From NCBI GenBank assembly GCA_028673005.1, contig CM054114.1, positions 25,844,869-25,908,868 on the forward strand: DNA of 64,000 bases. The letters are read 5' to 3'. The notes beneath the pieces are model-generated. The model had not been told where the DNA came from, searched no databases, and worked only from the letters and a program-made list of their open reading frames with translations. The stretch's first letter is position 1. Every line of letters starts with the position of its first letter. The stretch is from Tanypteryx hageni (taxonomy: Eukaryota; Arthropoda; Insecta; Odonata; Petaluridae). This document shows, piece after piece, positions 1 through 12,303 of the stretch. The position numbers and the translations under genes were made by a program.

Positions 1-2424
1 TGGAGGCTAGGAATCTGCATTCTTAGCTTTTGCAATGGAAGGCTTTAATTTTCAAATTTTGTATTTTAAAAAAATATTTCTTATCAGAAATTTCATATAG
101 TACAGTAATACCTCGTTTAACGCTGCCCCGTACAAAGCTGATTCGTTACAACGCTCTTTGTTCTCGGACCACTTTTTACTTTCTCCATACTTTTTTTGGG
201 CGCTCAAACTCAACTGGGCCATCATGGAAGTTAATATTTAACGATTTTAAGTACTTAAGTTTTACGCTATGGAAAATAATAAAAAATTACAAGATGTGAT
301 TGGATTTTATTGCACATTTTTGGTATGTAGCAGAAAACTGTCGGTCAAAATAACCAAAAGCAACTACCGAAATCATCAAATGAGCCACAGCAGAAACGCC
401 ACTTTCTCAGACTGCAGGGTAACGTACGGTCTTGTTTACATATCTCACAAAATTGGACACCTATTGGTGGTATTGGGCGCTGATTATAAGTGGAGGGTGT
501 GTGGATTCTATTACAGTGTGGGAAAATGAAAAAAAAAAGGCTGCGACAGTTAGTATATTGCACGATTTCTGGTGTGTATCAAATCTGCCGTATTACGCAT
601 TTAAGGATTTATTATTTACAGTAGTTTTAGAATAACTTAGTAGAGAGAAGAGCGGCTATACTAATATTTGACTGTACTTTTTGATTTTTCGATTGCAAAC
701 GAATTATTTATTACTTCGCTTTGAGATCGACCAAAAATGGCTCGGCGATCTACGTTATGGGCACACCTTATATATACCTAAGAGGTACAGTCAAAAAGTT
801 CATGGATTATCTGTCCGAGTGTGCCACGAGTGCTTGATGACAGATCTCGTGTACATTATTATCAAGTGCTAATCTTTAATATTAACGGCATCTTTCCTCA
901 AAATATTCTCCCTCCGCCACAATGCACTTCTGTCAGCGTTCGCATAGCTGCTGGATATTGGAACGCTTCTTTTGGTTTGGAACGCAGAACCTCCGGTGTT
1001 GCTGCGATGACTTCTCCCTCGCTAAATAAGCTAACTTTGAAATTGAACGAAAACCGTCAATACTCTACAGACTATAACAAAGACATTAGTAATAAAACAA
1101 GAACGGCATTTGTCTCTTTGCCTAGCTAAAAAATAGATAATCTGTAGCGCACTCCGAGAACTTTTCGACTATGCCGCGTATACACACATACGCATATATA
1201 TTCCATTAATGCGTTGCTTTTTCTTACTTTTGTTAAATGGATTGAGCTGTCTGAAGTCACGCAACGCTCCACTGAGCGTGCAGCGGCGCGCCGAGCGTGA
1301 TCTAATCTCGAATCTCACGCACTCCGAGCGCACATTTGCGACCCGGCATTCAATCATCCCGTCATTAACTCGTTATCTCGGTTACAGCAATTGCATTTAT
1401 ATAAATGCAATTCCCAGGAGGGAAATCGGAGCTTTTAGGGATATTAAATGAACGCTTTAATGGCCGCTTTCAAATAGCGCACACTGGCTGTTTGTTTGTT
1501 TGTTCGAACCGTGACTTTTTTTGCAATTTGCTCAGCGATAGAGGAATCCGCGCAATTAAAGAAGCAGAAAAGATAAACTGAGCGAAATTTGTTAAATCGC
1601 GTTAAAGAAATTTAATTTAAAGCCGCCTTCATGGAGGACATTTATCGATAATTTACTGCGCTGAAATAATTATCATTTTAAAGTAAGTTCCCTATTTTCG
1701 GGATACCTCAGGACCGAATCTATTCCGATAAATCGGGTGTCCGGGTTGAACTATAGGTCCATTTACATTAACCATAGCACACAAAAATGAATAAACATCT
1801 CTACTAATAATATGTAATCTAGTTTTTACGATGTATGTGAAATTATTGATAAATAAAAATAAAAAATATCTGTTGCTCTCTATGGAGTTAAATGGGATAA
1901 TGATAAAACCGCTTATAACCCAAAAGTTTCTCATTATTTTATGAGCAAATTTTCAGGAATATCTTGGTAGTGCACTTTTTAAAATTTAAGCTAATTGCTG
2001 ACTACATTTAAATTATGGATTTGATTCTTCATTTGGTTAACACGGGGACGAGTGTAGCACATTAATCATTCAGATATTGAAATCAATTAGAACCATCGTA
2101 GAAGAATAGTACTTAAAAAAACAAACGCTTAAAAGAGAGAAGTTTAGTTTTCCTGGCATTCATGCTTGAATATGAAACGAATCGGACAACAAGTTAGTTT
2201 TTAACGCAAAAATTAGACGCATTTTTACATGAAAATATTTCGCTGTCTAGGTAATTTGCATTGATGGCGGTTTGTGTAATTACGTGTGATTGACTACAAT
2301 TATAAATTCGTATCGCATCAGCCCATATATTCACGAAATTTTGAAGGCATTTGAAGATAAAACAATACCTTGGTTACATTAAATAATACGAAGGTATTGT
2401 GTTAATGAAGTATAGGGATTTAAA
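1..2424. other. AT-rich stretch, no gene recognised
   Basis: Open frames here are short (102 residues or fewer), overlap on both strands and show no domain I recognise. The only structured item is the pogo-like terminal motif near position 103, listed separately. Confidence 0.5.
103..155 (+). repeat. possible pogo/Tigger-type transposon end
   Basis: The sequence begins CAGTAATACCTCGTTTAACG and continues with a second TTCGTTACAACG block. This style of terminal repeat (CAG, then a TACCTCGTTTwACG-like block) is familiar from pogo/Tigger-group Tc1-mariner elements. I did not find a matching inverted end nearby, so this is a solo end or a chance resemblance. Confidence 0.25.
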
Positions 2425-2715
2425 TTACTGTAAGTGGTTAGAGCGTTGGTCTTCCACGCAGCGGTCCCATGTTTGAATCCGGCGGAGGTGGAATTTTTCA
2501 ACCTAGGATCGTCCTGTCCCCTACTTCTGTGATTTGAGGAGACCGCGCAAATCTGCGAAAGGGACGCTAAGCTATTGGCCCCATTGGTGCTCTTCACAGA
2601 GAGTAGGTTAATGCCGGCATCGTGTTTCCCTCCTCCATTGTGAGTGTGTGTCTGGTGTGGAAGTAGTTATTGCCATAATAATTCAAAAATAATAATGCAT
2701 AGTAATAAAAATAAT
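2425..2715 (+). repeat. tRNA-derived SINE, family A, copy 1
   Basis: A degenerate pol III A box (GTAAGTGGTTAGAGCG) near 2430 and a B box (GTTTGAATCC) near 2471 are spaced as in a tRNA gene. The body contains GGGACGCTAAG, TTGGCCCC and AATGCCGGCA, all shared with the copies at 15.47, 24.7 and 25.1 kb. The tail has a GTGTGTGTCTGGTGTGGAAG block followed by AT-rich sequence. Family A has a different tRNA head from family B at 24.7 kb but the same central body. Boundaries are approximate. Confidence 0.75.
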
Positions 2716-3130
2716 AACCCATAAATACCAACCAATCTACGGTATTTTTGAATCTTCTAGAAAAATTTCCGCGAAAGCAGAAAGTACCTTTATATGTGTG
2801 ATTAAAGATAAAAAATAAAATTTTAATATATCAATTTGAATAAAATAGCGTTTGATAAGCACTAATAATAAAACATAAAACAAAAATGCACATAACATAA
2901 TATTTCAGAAAGTTAAAATGGTTTTGGAAAAATAAAAGTTGTATAAAAAATAAATCTTCATCGATGTTTCTTTGTACACAAAATTTTTGCATCCCCAGAA
3001 TTATTTTTACTTTCTAAGACATTCAATTATTTAAATGTTGCAGTATTTCTGTTTGCTTTTTATTGCATATAAAACTTGGTTTCATTAATTATGCAGTTTA
3101 ATTTTATTCAAACTTATTGCATAATTCATA
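2716..3130. other. AT-rich stretch ahead of a Helitron end
   Basis: Very AT-rich, no open frame of interest. If the Helitron ending at 3164 has a body here, it is too decayed for me to delimit. Confidence 0.4.
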
Positions 3131-3164
3131 CACGCCGGTAATTTTAGACGGGCGATTACGCTAG
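3131..3164 (+). mobile_element. Helitron 3' end (CCCGTCA-hairpin family), diverged
   Basis: A degenerate hairpin (CGCCGGTAATTTTAGACGGG) is followed by CGATTACG and then CTAG, with T as the next base. Helitrons end in a short hairpin about ten bases before CTRR and insert between A and T. The same arrangement recurs at 31.27, 50.68, 56.52, 58.55 and 63.72 kb. Confidence 0.6.
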
Positions 3165-3798
3165 TGCATGTAATTTATTCGAAAATTCGGTTACTGGGCA
3201 TTCGATTAATCGGGGGTTAGCTGTAATTTGACTCAGGAGGTGCTGCTAACGTAGAATATACTCTGTTGAATGTGCCATTCAAATAAAAAATAACGCTTCT
3301 GAAAACATTTCTGAAAATAAAACATCGTCAACTTGGTAAATACGTGCATCTCATTGGAAACAAAAAATGGACAAATATTCGAGTAACACATCTAAGAGCA
3401 CCCAAACTATTCAATTCAACATGAATTCTGTAGCTATACCGTTACAACATGAGTTAAATTAAATTATAAATAAATATTGATATAATTCCAATCATATTAA
3501 GGTAATATTTTGAATAATATCTTGTTATAATAAAACGGTAGGTAACAACCTCCGTTAATGTGTGCTAACCACTAATGCAGTTTCAATATTATCAATAATT
3601 ACTGCCTCCCTTTAGGAATACATAATATAGGGCTCGATAAATCCCGGGCGCCAGGTCGCCATGGCGCCTAAGATTTTCATGCTGGCGCGTAGATATTTTA
3701 TAAGCTTGCTGTAGTTAGGTAATGGTTATACTGTAGTCACGTGCTGTAGTCATATTGTTTTATCGGGCTCAGCAGCAAGAACAGCAAAATAGAATACA

Positions 3799-4749
3799 GG
3801 CAACTCTCGTTCAACGAACAACGTGCGTTCCTGAAAAGCGTTCGTAAAACGGTAATTCGTTGAACGATCCTGATTTTTCCGATGACTTCCCCATTGAAAC
3901 TTCAGATGCATTCCAGACAAAATATTTTTTATTCTTGAATTTATAATTCTTAGCAATTAAAATGTCTGTCAAAGTAAGTACTATATTGGATCAGCTGGAA
4001 AACCGAAGCAACAACAATCGAACATAGGAGTGTCTACAGTGCCATCTATGGTATGATACGAGAAAATTCAATTTTTGAATGAAAAACAGAACTTCCCAAC
4101 ACCGTCAATAAAGAATTAAAAATTCCTCGTGATATAACATCCCCAGAAAAGTAATTAACAAAAATTTGAACATTTATGAAAAAATACGAGTAAGTACGAT
4201 AAATGTGGCCACAGCAATGGTTTGAAAACAAATCCTAGTGGTGTACAATTTTGTATGAACCATGAGAAAACTAATGTGACCTAACGTAGTCAATCCAAGT
4301 CACAGACTGAAGTATAGGATGTCTGTGGGAAATATATTTTGAGCAATAAACAGCATGTTCGGTGACGTCTTATAAAGCCTCTCAACAAATGCAGGCGAAG
4401 AATGAGTGATAAAGTGGACACACAAGGAGTCCATGGGTAAACAAGACGGTCTTTGTGACCCCAAGTGATTTCGTAAACATCAGAGTTTCTTCAATCTGAT
4501 TGTGAGTTGGATACATGTTATTTAATTCGTTGAAGTGAACAGAATTTTCGCAGTAATGGAAGTCACCTTTCTTCCTAAAATTTTTTAACTGACCAGCTAT
4601 TCATTGCACTACCTCTCAGATACCCAAGGCGCGTAGGCAAGAGGGAATCAGCAGGTCGTAAGAAAAATTTCACAGTAAAGCTATAAAATTCAATCCATAC
4701 GTTAAAGCGAACATTTTTTCAACAAACTGTCGTTGAACGAAAGTTACCC
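3799..4749. repeat. nested inverted-repeat element
   Basis: GGCAACTCTCGTTCAACGA at the left faces the inverse of GGTAACTTTCGTTCAACGA at the right. The pair lies wholly inside the hAT-like element, so it is probably a younger non-autonomous insertion. I see no clear target duplication, so family is undecided. Confidence 0.4.
4597..4648 (+). repeat. SINE family B 3' tail fragment
   Basis: TTCATTGCACTACCTCT followed by AGATACCC matches the tail of the two SINE B copies near 25.0 and 25.34 kb. No head or central body is present, so this is a tail remnant or the 3' end of the partner LINE. Confidence 0.5.
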
Positions 4750-5049
4750 GTGTATCTATCAGAAGCATTTAAGTTCCTGAAAATAGAGTAAAAATTTATA
4801 TTCATGTTCTTAAAATAAATGTTTTAGAATATCATTAGACATTTCAAGTCACATTTTATTATGTTCTGCTACATAATTTGACAGAAATAAATGTGCATGG
4901 CTTAATTATTGTAACAGATTCATGTCTGAATTGTAAAACATTTGTTTTTCTGACGATTATAAAAAATCTATCAAAATTATGTAACGTCTGCGCTGGCTCC
5001 TAGATTTTGAAGGCGGCGCTTAGGTTTTTAGAACATTTGTCGGGCCCTG

Positions 5050-7180
5050 ACATGATAAACGTTTTATAAATAGCGGAGTCGATAACTTCTGTCACCAAAG
5101 GCAAGTTTAATTATATTTATATATTGATTCAAAACTAAATAAACGACTGTCGGGCTCCTATCAGACATCAAATGCAATCGAACATTTTAAATGCCTCTAA
5201 AACCAATAAGGTGCATTTTCGATTGATACGCGTATTAGATTCTCATAATACCGTCATATTTTCGCAGAAACATCTGCACCACGGCAATAACCCTTCGTAT
5301 CGTTGGGGTCAAGAGACTGCGGTCCGACTGTACTGCGGTTTCGTCTGCAGAATGTCTCGTTACCTTTTCCAAACCTTTTCCCGGTTTTCATTCTATCTAA
5401 TGGCGCGAGGCATTCCGAGAGCCTCATTGTTTCGCCTTGTTTTACTCGAATCGTCTATAAATAGTCCCGGAAGTTTTGGCCCAAGGCTTACGATGTCAAA
5501 AATATCGTAATTTCGATAAAGGTGTAGATTATTGGGTCAAGATATGATCAGAGGAATTCCTTTAGTGGCACTACACGCGTGTGGGGAATTACACACTGGC
5601 AAAAAGTTTGGTCCTCATCATCATCCCGGCGATGGATTGTTCTTTGATAGGAAGCGGCGGATCCTACTCGAGCTTTTGTAGGATAAGTGATGTTTTAGTA
5701 GAATGAGGCGCAACTCGCCCCATTCTACTAACTAATGCACTTATATAGTTTGAGTGGATTTTAGAAGAGCGAGAGAGGAAGAGAGAGCACAGGAATAATG
5801 GCTGTATCCAACGCAACCGACGCTCAAGAGGGGAAGTAGCTGACGATAATTTTCGTGCTTAACTTCTCTCTTCTGTAGGGATGAATAATTTGTGAAACGC
5901 TTCCAAGATTAAGGTACGATGCAAGAGTTATTTTTATTTATAGGCCTACAATTTCATCAAACGGCTCGATAATTACCGTTGCCTCTACTGAAAGTGTTAT
6001 ATCCTTAACGGGAGTCGAGTATTGCCTACTTACATAATGAAATTCTCATCCTCAATCACCTAGAGAAACCCTCGTTCGAACTAGCTGATGTGATCATTTA
6101 ATCATTTCTGTAAATGTACTCCGAATCAGAATAAAAAGACAACGCATATCAGTTTCACTGATTGGTATAAAAGAACGCTGAGCCATCCCAATAATTCTTT
6201 ACCTTTAAAAAATATATCAACAAAAACAAAACATTCTCTTGCAAAAATAGCCCGTCGGACGTAATAGGGAGTTAATGTGAATTATTTCGACATTAAAAAG
6301 AATTCTTTTCTCGTTACAGTAAATACTAAAACACGTCATATATTATCACGCAAAAGACCGGAGCAAAAATACTGATGTTATTTTAAAACTTTAAGAAAAT
6401 ATATTTCCATGCATGATGTGTTATTTCCATGAAAATGCGAGAAAGCTGTACCATGAGGTAAAGTATGCTGACAAAATTGTGTGCGGGATGCAACGTCGTA
6501 TTTTAATATTCTGCAAGTGAACTCCAATATCTGAACCTAGGGATTCAGGCCAAAAAGTATAAAAATAATTTCTCTTCCTTTAAAGAAAGAGGTACTTTCG
6601 AACCTTAAAAGATGTAGAAATTCGATTACCACCGCAATTAGAAAATATGGGTTTAGATGTGAACGCAACATCTTAAATTTTGCTTATTTGCTCTTTAGCA
6701 TAAGTTTATTAATATGTTTTCATAAACACATTTGTCCATCCGTTTGCCCTGCTTTCTTTTAGTCTCTCAACAGTTTATCTCATGTGCTAAAAAATCTAGT
6801 CAGCAAAGTGGTTTGGAATTCTCATTCCAAATTTGAAGAATGCACAGAGTCCAGTGGTGAAATATTACAAAAATCCTTTTAACTGGTAACAATGAAATTT
6901 GCATTCCACTATTTTAAACGTCAATTATTTTCCCTCGCAAAATTGTGAGTTTGCCTGTTCAAATTAGAGAGAAGGATATATGAACACTCTTGAAATGAAT
7001 GTGTAAGAATAAACTTAAAAAATGATATAAAATCAAAATATATTCTGTGAAATATGTGTCGATGGTTGCTGAAACAATAATTTATTTGTCGTTCCACAGC
7101 ACACAAATGTTTGCATATTATTCTAAAACTCTCTACATATGTGCAAATTTGACATTTTTACTGTAATTCATTATATAGAG
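5050..7180. other. no gene or recognisable element
   Basis: The longest frame is a 112-codon plus-strand ORF at 5172-5510 with no domain, signal peptide or repeat that I recognise, and nothing nearby supports it as a gene. The rest is AT-rich and unstructured to my eye. Confidence 0.45.
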
Positions 7181-7284
7181 CAGGGGCTAGCATACAACGG
7201 CTCGCAGGTCACATGTGGCCCGCGAGGGTATTTTATGTGGCTCGCGATGCCGTTATGAAAACGAACGGTAATATAAAATACAGT
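7181..7284 (+). mobile_element. truncated hAT MITE end (CAGGGG family)
   Basis: The block begins CAGGGG and runs through GGTCACATGTGGCCCGCGAG and TATTTTATGTGGC. It aligns well with the inverted right half of the complete MITE at 39451-39788. Only one end is present. Confidence 0.6.
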
Positions 7285-7314
7285 TAATTTAATATTTTTA
7301 GGCTGGTTTCTAAA

Positions 7315-7772
7315 GGAAACATTGCCTTATGAAATGGTCTGTGTATGTGTTCCCTGCTAACAACTTTAGCACCAATTTTCATGAAACTTTGTATGAGGCT
7401 CGTGCTTTCAGGGTCCACTTCCGTGTTATAATTTATTTGGCGAAGATTGAAGTCCAGGGTTTGATTCATGGAACCTTTTTCCATATTTGTTTTAGATAGG
7501 AAATCTCAAATCCATCGTGGAGATTTTTTTCTTTAATACATTAAAATATCTTAAAATTATGATACCGGAAAGAGGTTTGTACTGTTCTAATAGGAAAAGA
7601 ATGTAAATTCTAATTCTTATCTCTGAATTTTGATAATTGATCGTATGTTATTGAATTTCAACTAAAACATAGCGCTTTTGCGTTTTAAATAGCATTATAT
7701 TGAATTGTTGCCATGGAGATAATTATTACCAAACTCGACTTGAGCATAGACGAGTGGACAAATGGGTTATTT
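7315..7772 (+). repeat. dispersed repeat R, copy 1
   Basis: About 460 bp matching 63186-63668 in the same orientation. Shared landmarks include CCTTATGAAATGGTC, ATTTTCATGAAACTT, GAGGCTCGTGCT, CAGGGTCCACTTCCG, a tRNA B-box-like GGGTTTGATTC, and CAAATGGGTTATT near the end. This copy is more diverged in its B-box-like stretch. Class is unknown; it could be a non-autonomous Helitron internal region or a long SINE. Confidence 0.65.
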
Positions 7773-8744
7773 TCTTTCTCCACTCAACTACTCTTCAGAA
7801 ATTGAGTTGATCCAGACTTATTATTCTATAAACATTAACATTTATTATATTCGTTAACTTATAAAAAATACATGCAAAATATGCCATAAGGAATTATGAC
7901 ATTGTTTTTAGTATTTTAAAACTGATAATGCTCAATTAATTTATTTTCTAATTTTTCTCTAACATTGATAAGCTGTGAACTAAAGTAGTATTTATGGTAT
8001 GAGAATTCCTTGGAATGACTAACACTTACTGAAATATTTCCTGTCGATATACATAAGTAATCAATTCTGGACGTCAGCTTTGGGAAACCAGCCTGCATTA
8101 GTCCCGGTTCGCCACGAAACAAGTTTGCCCGCCCCGGATCTAGAGCCTTGCGAATGATGATACTAGCGTGAGAATTGTTCACTTCCAGAAGAAAATCTAT
8201 ATAAAAGGGTCGTAAAATGCAATGGAATTAATTAATTCCGAGAAAATGTACCCTTAAAACTAATATTTATCTATTCAAGTTCAAACGGACAATGGCATTG
8301 TTCATTTAAAAATTCGAGAAATCCACATCGTTTTGCTTACGTTATTATTTTCAATTTATATATTAGAGGCTCCGCTGTCCATTACGATTATGAAATAAAA
8401 AGCTCGCGCGGTGCTCGAAAACAACAATTGTTTAATTCGAATCATATAAAAGCGCCTATAGCGGTAATCTCACGCCCTCCGTTGGCGCCCAGACGCATTA
8501 AACCCAATACATTACGTCACGCGACAATAATTGGAAAAGAGTTTTATTAACAATAGGCACACACGTTATTTCGTCCTACGGCATAGGAAATTTCTTGGTA
8601 AATAAACAAATGCTATCCCGAAATGTTTTTTCGGTGTGCGCGCACAATTGTTACATTAAACCTAGAAAGAGTAAATTGATTAGTTCAATCCAACCCGTAG
8701 AAGTGCCTCCTTTCGGGTAACTCAATTAAAGTAAGTGTGAGTCC
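7773..8744. other. no gene or recognisable element
   Basis: AT-rich sequence. An 88-codon minus-strand frame at 7916-8182 shows no recognisable family. Confidence 0.4.
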
Positions 8745-9790
8745 ATTCCAGAATAAAAGAGTGGGTTGACAAAAATAGGGAGCAGAATAAAGGCAGAGGG
8801 AAGGAGAGAATGTAAGAGAGAGGAGAAATGAGAGAGGCAGAGAAACGAATACAGAGAATAGAGAAATGATGGAGAAAAATGAAGAGATATAGCCAGAGGA
8901 AAAAAGAGAGGAAATGACAGAAAGAAAGAGAAAGAGATAGAGAGAAGGAAAGAGGAAGAGAGGGAGAAACGGGGGGATATAAAAGGAGGGAGAAAGGGGA
9001 GGGAAAAGAGAGAGGAAAAGGGAGAAAGACGAATAGGGAGCAAGGGGATTGAGAGGGAGGACAGAGAGCGCGAGAGAAAGGGAGATAGAGAGGAGAAAGC
9101 GACGTAGAGAGCAGGATGGAGAGGAGGAGGGAGAGCAGGAGGGAGAGGAGGAGGGAGAGCAGGAGGAAGAGCAGGAGGGAGATCAGGATGGAGAGGAGGA
9201 GGGAGAGCAGGAGGGAGAGCAGGAGGGAGAGCAGGAGGGAGAGCAGGAGGGAGAGCAGGAGGGAGAGCAGGAGGGAGAGCAGGAGGGAGAGCAGGAGGGA
9301 GAGCAGGAGGGAGAGGAAAAAGGAGAAGGAGCGAGCGGGATAGAGAGATGATGGAGAGGAAGAAAAAGGAAGAATGAGAGGTAGAGATCAAGATAGAGGG
9401 AGAAAGAGGGGAGAGGAATAGAGTGTGATAGGAGGCATGATAAGGAGATAGATAGTTCGATGGGAAGGGAGAGAGTTACAGATATGAACTGAGAGATACG
9501 GATAGTGATAAATAGAGAGAAAGTGACTTATAGAGGTAGATACTGAGAGAAAGATGGATTATGAGATAATGGGTGGAAGATAGATAGACAGGGAGAGATA
9601 CGTGGAGACAGTAGGGGAATGGGTAAAAATTAGGGAGAACCGACTAAAAGGATAGTTGAAGACAATGGGTGAGGTAGAAAGATATTATAGGGAATAATGG
9701 ATGGAGGGAGAGACGTAAAAAATGACTGGAAAAGGGCAGATAGGAAGCGCTGAAGGAGAGGAGAAGAATGTGAGAGAGAGGTTGGGAGAG
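8745..9790 (+). repeat. polypurine tract of about 1 kb
   Basis: Almost uninterrupted A/G on the plus strand, mostly GAGA, GGGAGA and GAAAGA runs. The long frames it opens (221 codons minus strand, 100 codons plus strand) are translations of the repeat and not genes. Such tracts can adopt triplex (H-DNA) structures. Confidence 0.8.
9116..9320 (+). repeat. 12-bp minisatellite GAGCAGGAGGGA
   Basis: About 17 units of a 12-bp purine motif, with roughly the last nine near-perfect (about 9199-9312) and the first several carrying GAGGAG and GATCAG variants. Because 12 is divisible by three the array stays open in several frames, giving false Glu-Gly-Glu-Gln or Pro-Ala-Leu-Pro proteins. Confidence 0.85.
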
Positions 9791-11777
9791 AATTATGACA
9801 GAAAACATTCCGTATTAATGGATTTCCAATGAACTAACGAATCCATTACCGTTATTGGTGATATATTTTTGGGTCATTGCGGACAACGATGACACACGAT
9901 CCGATTCAGTTCGTGACCACTTACTCTCCGACGATTTCAAAACGGCGGACGAGACGGCGAAGGGCTTGGGGGAGAAGGGAGGAGGACGACTGGGTCTGGA
10001 AAATCTCTCTCCAAAAAACCACTTCCGCCCGCTACCAGCCCCGCTCTGAAAATTCGCCCATAGTTACATGAATCAACTCTGGGGATGGACGCTAAAAATT
10101 AAATAAAAAATGGCGGTAGGTATCTCACTTCGATAAAGACGGATGGAAGATTTTCAACTCCGATAAAATAAAGGCAGGACTGCATATTACGGAATGGAAT
10201 TCTAATCGATTATACACGGCGTTCGCAATAAAAAAATTGCGCGAGAATGCGCGTGAATTGTGAAGGGTGTGAAAGAGACCAGAATCAAGGGACCCATTTT
10301 GATATTGGCAGTGTTGCCAGAATTAGGAAATGAATTCGTCTGCAAATGAAAAGCTCTCCGCATTGAAGTGTTTTGAATTATGAATTTTTTAATTTTTTGC
10401 TTTGGTCAAGCTTCATGCAAATTTTGGATAGTTTCTGCTACCGTATCTATAAGTGTAACCCTCAATATTTTTTATTTTGAATAATCATGAATACGGTTGC
10501 AAATCGCCGGCGTAGTTAATCATTTTAATCTTTTTGCTTCTGAAAGTAAGTAGTCAAGTATGGAATCGTTTTAAATCATGCGTTTGAAAAAATAATTAGA
10601 CATTCGCCAAACAGAAAAAGTCCTCGAATTGACATTGAAAAATTTAATGGCACGTTTACCATTTAAAAGAATATAACAACTCAAAGACGAGAAAAATGTT
10701 ACATTTGTAATCTTACAACGAGGCCCTTTCCCAGCATGACTTTGAAAACGATCGAATGGTCGAAGGTTAAAATAAATCTGAGGCTGCCGTTAACGACGCA
10801 TTAATCATCATCAAAAGATCGTCGCAAACACGCATTCTCAAGGGCGCACTTTTAAGAAATCTTCCAATCCATTAAGAGGGATAAAAGTCTCGATATCAAA
10901 AGCAAATGCCAAAATAAGATAAACTGCCGTCTTAATGTCCTACAAAAACAAAAAACCAGTCTACGATGCCCTTGAGTTCATTGTGAACGGAATTATGAAA
11001 ACGTTTTACGGGGCTGAGATCGAACGTGTGAGGGTATAACGCGCAATAATGCTGAAAGCTTTCGAGATATGAAGCCATGGACGGATAAAATGAGTCGGAG
11101 TGATTAGAAAACTAATGTTTGGTTATCGGGATAATAGGATGTAATTGATGATGGAGGTGATTGCTTCAACATAAAGGCTGTTAAGTTTTCCTACAGTTTT
11201 ATCGGGGTTGCCTTCATCACCGTTTAGATTCCAGCATCCATAATATGAGCCCCATGCGTCATTATTATAGAGGTAACACGTTGGAAGTGTAATCAAAACA
11301 AATAAGTTGATGAAAATGAATTCATTATGTTGTAGGAAGTTACACGAGGAGAATTACATGCTATAAGGAAAGAATGTGCCGTTTAGGACAGTAGTGATTA
11401 TCTTAACAAGTAAGACGATGATATATTATTTTTATAAACTGCATGCGTTGATGCGCGATTTCATTGAAATTTTCCTGGTGTAAAATACAAAAATAACAAT
11501 AAAAATATTTCGGTCGCAGTTTGGAATAAAACCGGATGCGATTGTAAAGATTTTTTCGGATTTCTTTTGCGGTAGCAATCCTTATTCGCGAATAAGGCGT
11601 GAAAGTCAACCAGAATGGATTTACAAATGGCGAAGAAGTGAACAAAGTTTAGCAAATCAGTTGGACACGTCAAAAACCGAGAACCATGAAGTTGTCGTGT
11701 CCGTGAAATTTATAAAATTTAGACGGCTCTGATTCCGAATCGATGCTTAACATTTTATGGAATAATATTATTTGGAA
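9791..11777. other. no gene or recognisable element
   Basis: Short overlapping frames only (80 codons or fewer), none with a recognisable domain. AT-rich with scattered homopolymers. Confidence 0.4.
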
Positions 11778-12303
11778 CTAGTTGTATTACTCGGCTATTT
11801 CCGAGATGTCAAGTAGTTCACAGTGGTTCAACGCTTCTTTGTACATGATATTTTTGGCATTATCATCGGGGGCACAAACAAACAGATCCCTGGTGCTACT
11901 CACTCTCGAGCAAGCCACATTAAGCTGCCCGTGTGAGAAGCAGATTGATCGTAAGTCAACACTTGCTATTCGGAGTGTCTGCCTCTGTGCCTTAAACCGT
12001 TAAAATGATGTGCCACAAACCATAGTTAAATTAAAGTGTATAAGAAAGTTACGTTTTTGGATTCAGCTTTTCAAAAACCGTTCAAATGATGTGCTACAAA
12101 CCACGGTATTCTTTAAAAAGTATGTATACACCTCTCCCCACAAACCTCCCACAAAAAATATTTTGGCTACGCTACATGGCCTATATTTTAAGATGGACCA
12201 TCCTACAGATACCCTGCAAGCTTCATGAAAATCCGTACAGCAGTTTTGGGTGATGCGGTAATAAACAAACATACAGACAGAATTTCAGTTTTATTAATAT
12301 AGA
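11778..12303 (-). mobile_element. minimal Helitron with helicase C-terminus
   Basis: Read on the minus strand, the element opens with TCTATATTAATAAAAC at 12303, preceded by A. It ends with the hairpin CTCGG-AAATAG-CCGAG, then TAATACAA, then CTAG at 11778, followed by T. This is the Helitron signature: 5' TC, 3' hairpin plus CTRR, insertion between A and T. Between the ends are about 300 bp of terminal sequence (including GGATTTTCATGAAGCTTGC) and the last 70 or so codons of a Pif1-type helicase. It is an internal-deletion derivative of an autonomous Helitron. The ends are predicted by eye and not confirmed with an empty site. Confidence 0.7.
11787..12000 (-). pseudogene. Helitron RepHel helicase, C-terminal fragment
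   Basis: About 70 codons remain of the Rep-helicase protein that drives rolling-circle transposition. The fragment starts in the Pif1 motif with KAQRQTLRIASVDLR (the family usually has KxQGQTL) and continues through CFSHGQLNVACSRV, the conserved SHGQLYVACSRV block of Helitron helicases, then DLFVCAPDDNAKNIMYKEAL and a TAA stop at 11789-11787. The Rep nuclease domain and helicase motifs I-V are absent, so it cannot be active. The stop codon overlaps the 3' arm of the element's terminal hairpin. Identification rests on motif memory but is quite specific. Confidence 0.8.

Larger units (their letters stand above)
3628..5049. mobile_element. non-autonomous hAT-like element with 8-bp TSD
   Basis: The left end reads TAGGGCTCGATAAAT and the inverted right end reads CAGGGCCCGACAAAT. 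The flanks are ACATAATA (3620-3627) and ACATGATA (5050-5057), a 7/8 match of the length hAT transposition produces. Just inside both ends lie matching GC-rich blocks containing GCGCC and CTAAGATTTT-like sequence. The 1.4-kb interior holds no transposase but contains a second inverted-repeat pair and a SINE tail fragment. Confidence 0.7.

Noticed and set aside
2425..2600. Functional tRNA gene from the A and B boxes
   Set aside because: The boxes are followed by the repeated SINE body and found at several loci; no complete acceptor stem.
5172..5510. 112-codon ORF as a possible gene
   Set aside because: No recognisable domain, promoter context or homologous repeat; length is compatible with chance in this amount of sequence.
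8726..9391. 221-codon minus-strand frame rich in Pro-Ala-Leu-Pro repeats
   Set aside because: It is a translation of the purine minisatellite; both strands and several frames are open for the same reason.
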